Positions 31,763-31,965 of a DNA stretch of 31,965 nucleotides are shown piece by piece; the stretch's first letter is position 1; every line of letters starts with the position of its first letter. The DNA lies in contig NZ_JBAKFX010000046.1 in assembly GCF_037577855.1 (NCBI RefSeq), positions 1 to 31,965 on the forward strand. Direction: 5' to 3'. The translations under genes and the position numbers were made by a program. The notes under the pieces are model-generated. The model made no database searches, was not told where the DNA came from, and saw only the letters and a program-made list of their open reading frames with translations. This DNA comes from Dethiothermospora halolimnae. GTDB lineage: Bacteria > Bacillota > Clostridia > Tissierellales > VENL01.

Positions 31763-31965
31763 CTAGTTAAATGAATTAACCTTTTCAATTAATTCTTTTT
31801 GGAAGGACTTATCACTACTCCATCCATTTTTACCCATCTTTACATTGCCCTCTTTATCAATTACAAAACTTAATGGTATACTACCTACTCCTATTTTTTT
31901 ATCTAGCTCTTCTTCTGTTATAAAATAATACTCAAATGGTATATCCTTATCTTTTATAAACTTAT
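31763..31965 (-). CDS. TlpA-like thioredoxin-fold protein, C-terminal part (cut by window edge)
   Basis: The last 67 residues of a gene that starts beyond the right edge. They read KFIKDKDIPFEYYFITEEEL, then DKKIGVGSIPLSFVIDKEGN and VKMGKNGWSSDK to the stop. The V-G-S-I-P segment with its cis-proline, followed by S-F-V-I-D-K-E-G-N-V, is the hallmark of the TlpA/ResA/AhpC-TSA thioredoxin-fold group. These are usually membrane-anchored or lipoprotein thiol-disulfide exchangers on the outer face of the cell. The active-site CxxC lies outside the window and cannot be checked. The frame is open to the last base. The cysteine-peptide gene follows on the same strand. Confidence 0.82.
   Translation of the reverse strand, partial: KFIKDKDIPFEYYFITEEELDKKIGVGSIPLSFVIDKEGNVKMGKNGWSSDKSFQKELIEKVNSFN

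Overview
The window is AT-rich, gene-dense bacterial chromosome with strong AGGAGG-type ribosome binding sites and many TAATG or short overlaps. The protein families (YtrA-type GntR/ABC operon, bPH_1 protein, paired TIGR03915/TIGR03916 proteins, YqeK-like HD hydrolase, NhaC antiporter, MtaA/CmuA-like methyltransferase) point to a low-GC, probably anaerobic Firmicute of the Clostridia/Tissierellia type. That placement is inferred from family content only. Nearly all genes are on the minus strand. The plus-strand exceptions are a creatininase-family amidohydrolase (133-846), a small CxxC protein (4104-4313) and a small membrane protein (11682-11915).

Layout. 1-3.9 kb: a structured non-coding tail, the creatininase-family gene, a DUF202 membrane protein, an SLC13-type permease with two RCK_C domains, and Ogt DNA repair. 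4.0-6.5 kb: the CxxC protein with a hairpin over its ribosome binding site, a terminator shared by two convergent genes, and a thiamine-diphosphate enzyme whose start overlaps the end of a GAF-domain gene. 6.7-8.7 kb: a GntR(YtrA)/ABC ATPase/ABC-2 permease operon with a well-formed promoter and operator. 8.8-11.4 kb: an MFS exporter, a perfect 62-bp palindrome, and a DnaQ-like exonuclease with a BRCT domain. 11.9-15.5 kb: three consecutive receiver-domain genes (receiver-histidine kinase, receiver-HDOD, receiver-degenerate kinase). 15.7-21.8 kb: a run of small-molecule enzyme families (winged-helix-like protein, sugar isomerase-like protein, APH kinase, GNAT, two methyltransferases, YqeK-like hydrolase). 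22.1-25 kb: a perfect 61-bp inverted repeat, a two-repeat small protein, a second MFS exporter, the remnant of a HAD phosphatase, another GNAT and a bPH_1 protein. 25.1-27.2 kb: the TIGR03915/TIGR03916 DNA-metabolism pair. 27.3-29.8 kb: an NhaC antiporter and a UroD-like methyltransferase. 30-32 kb: a divergent solute-binding-like lipoprotein, a secreted four-cysteine peptide, and the C-terminal end of a TlpA-like thioredoxin cut by the window edge.

No complete insertion sequence, prophage, CRISPR array, rRNA or tRNA was seen. The intergenic DNA is the more unusual part. It holds two near-60-bp perfect palindromes, a pair of ~100-bp repeats, two copies of a 29-bp terminator-like element, and a family of short palindromes that share a TGTAGG flank. 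The best leads are the GAF/ThDP pair, a probable ATT start codon in the isomerase-like gene, the three-receiver operon, the peptide/redoxin locus and the palindromes.
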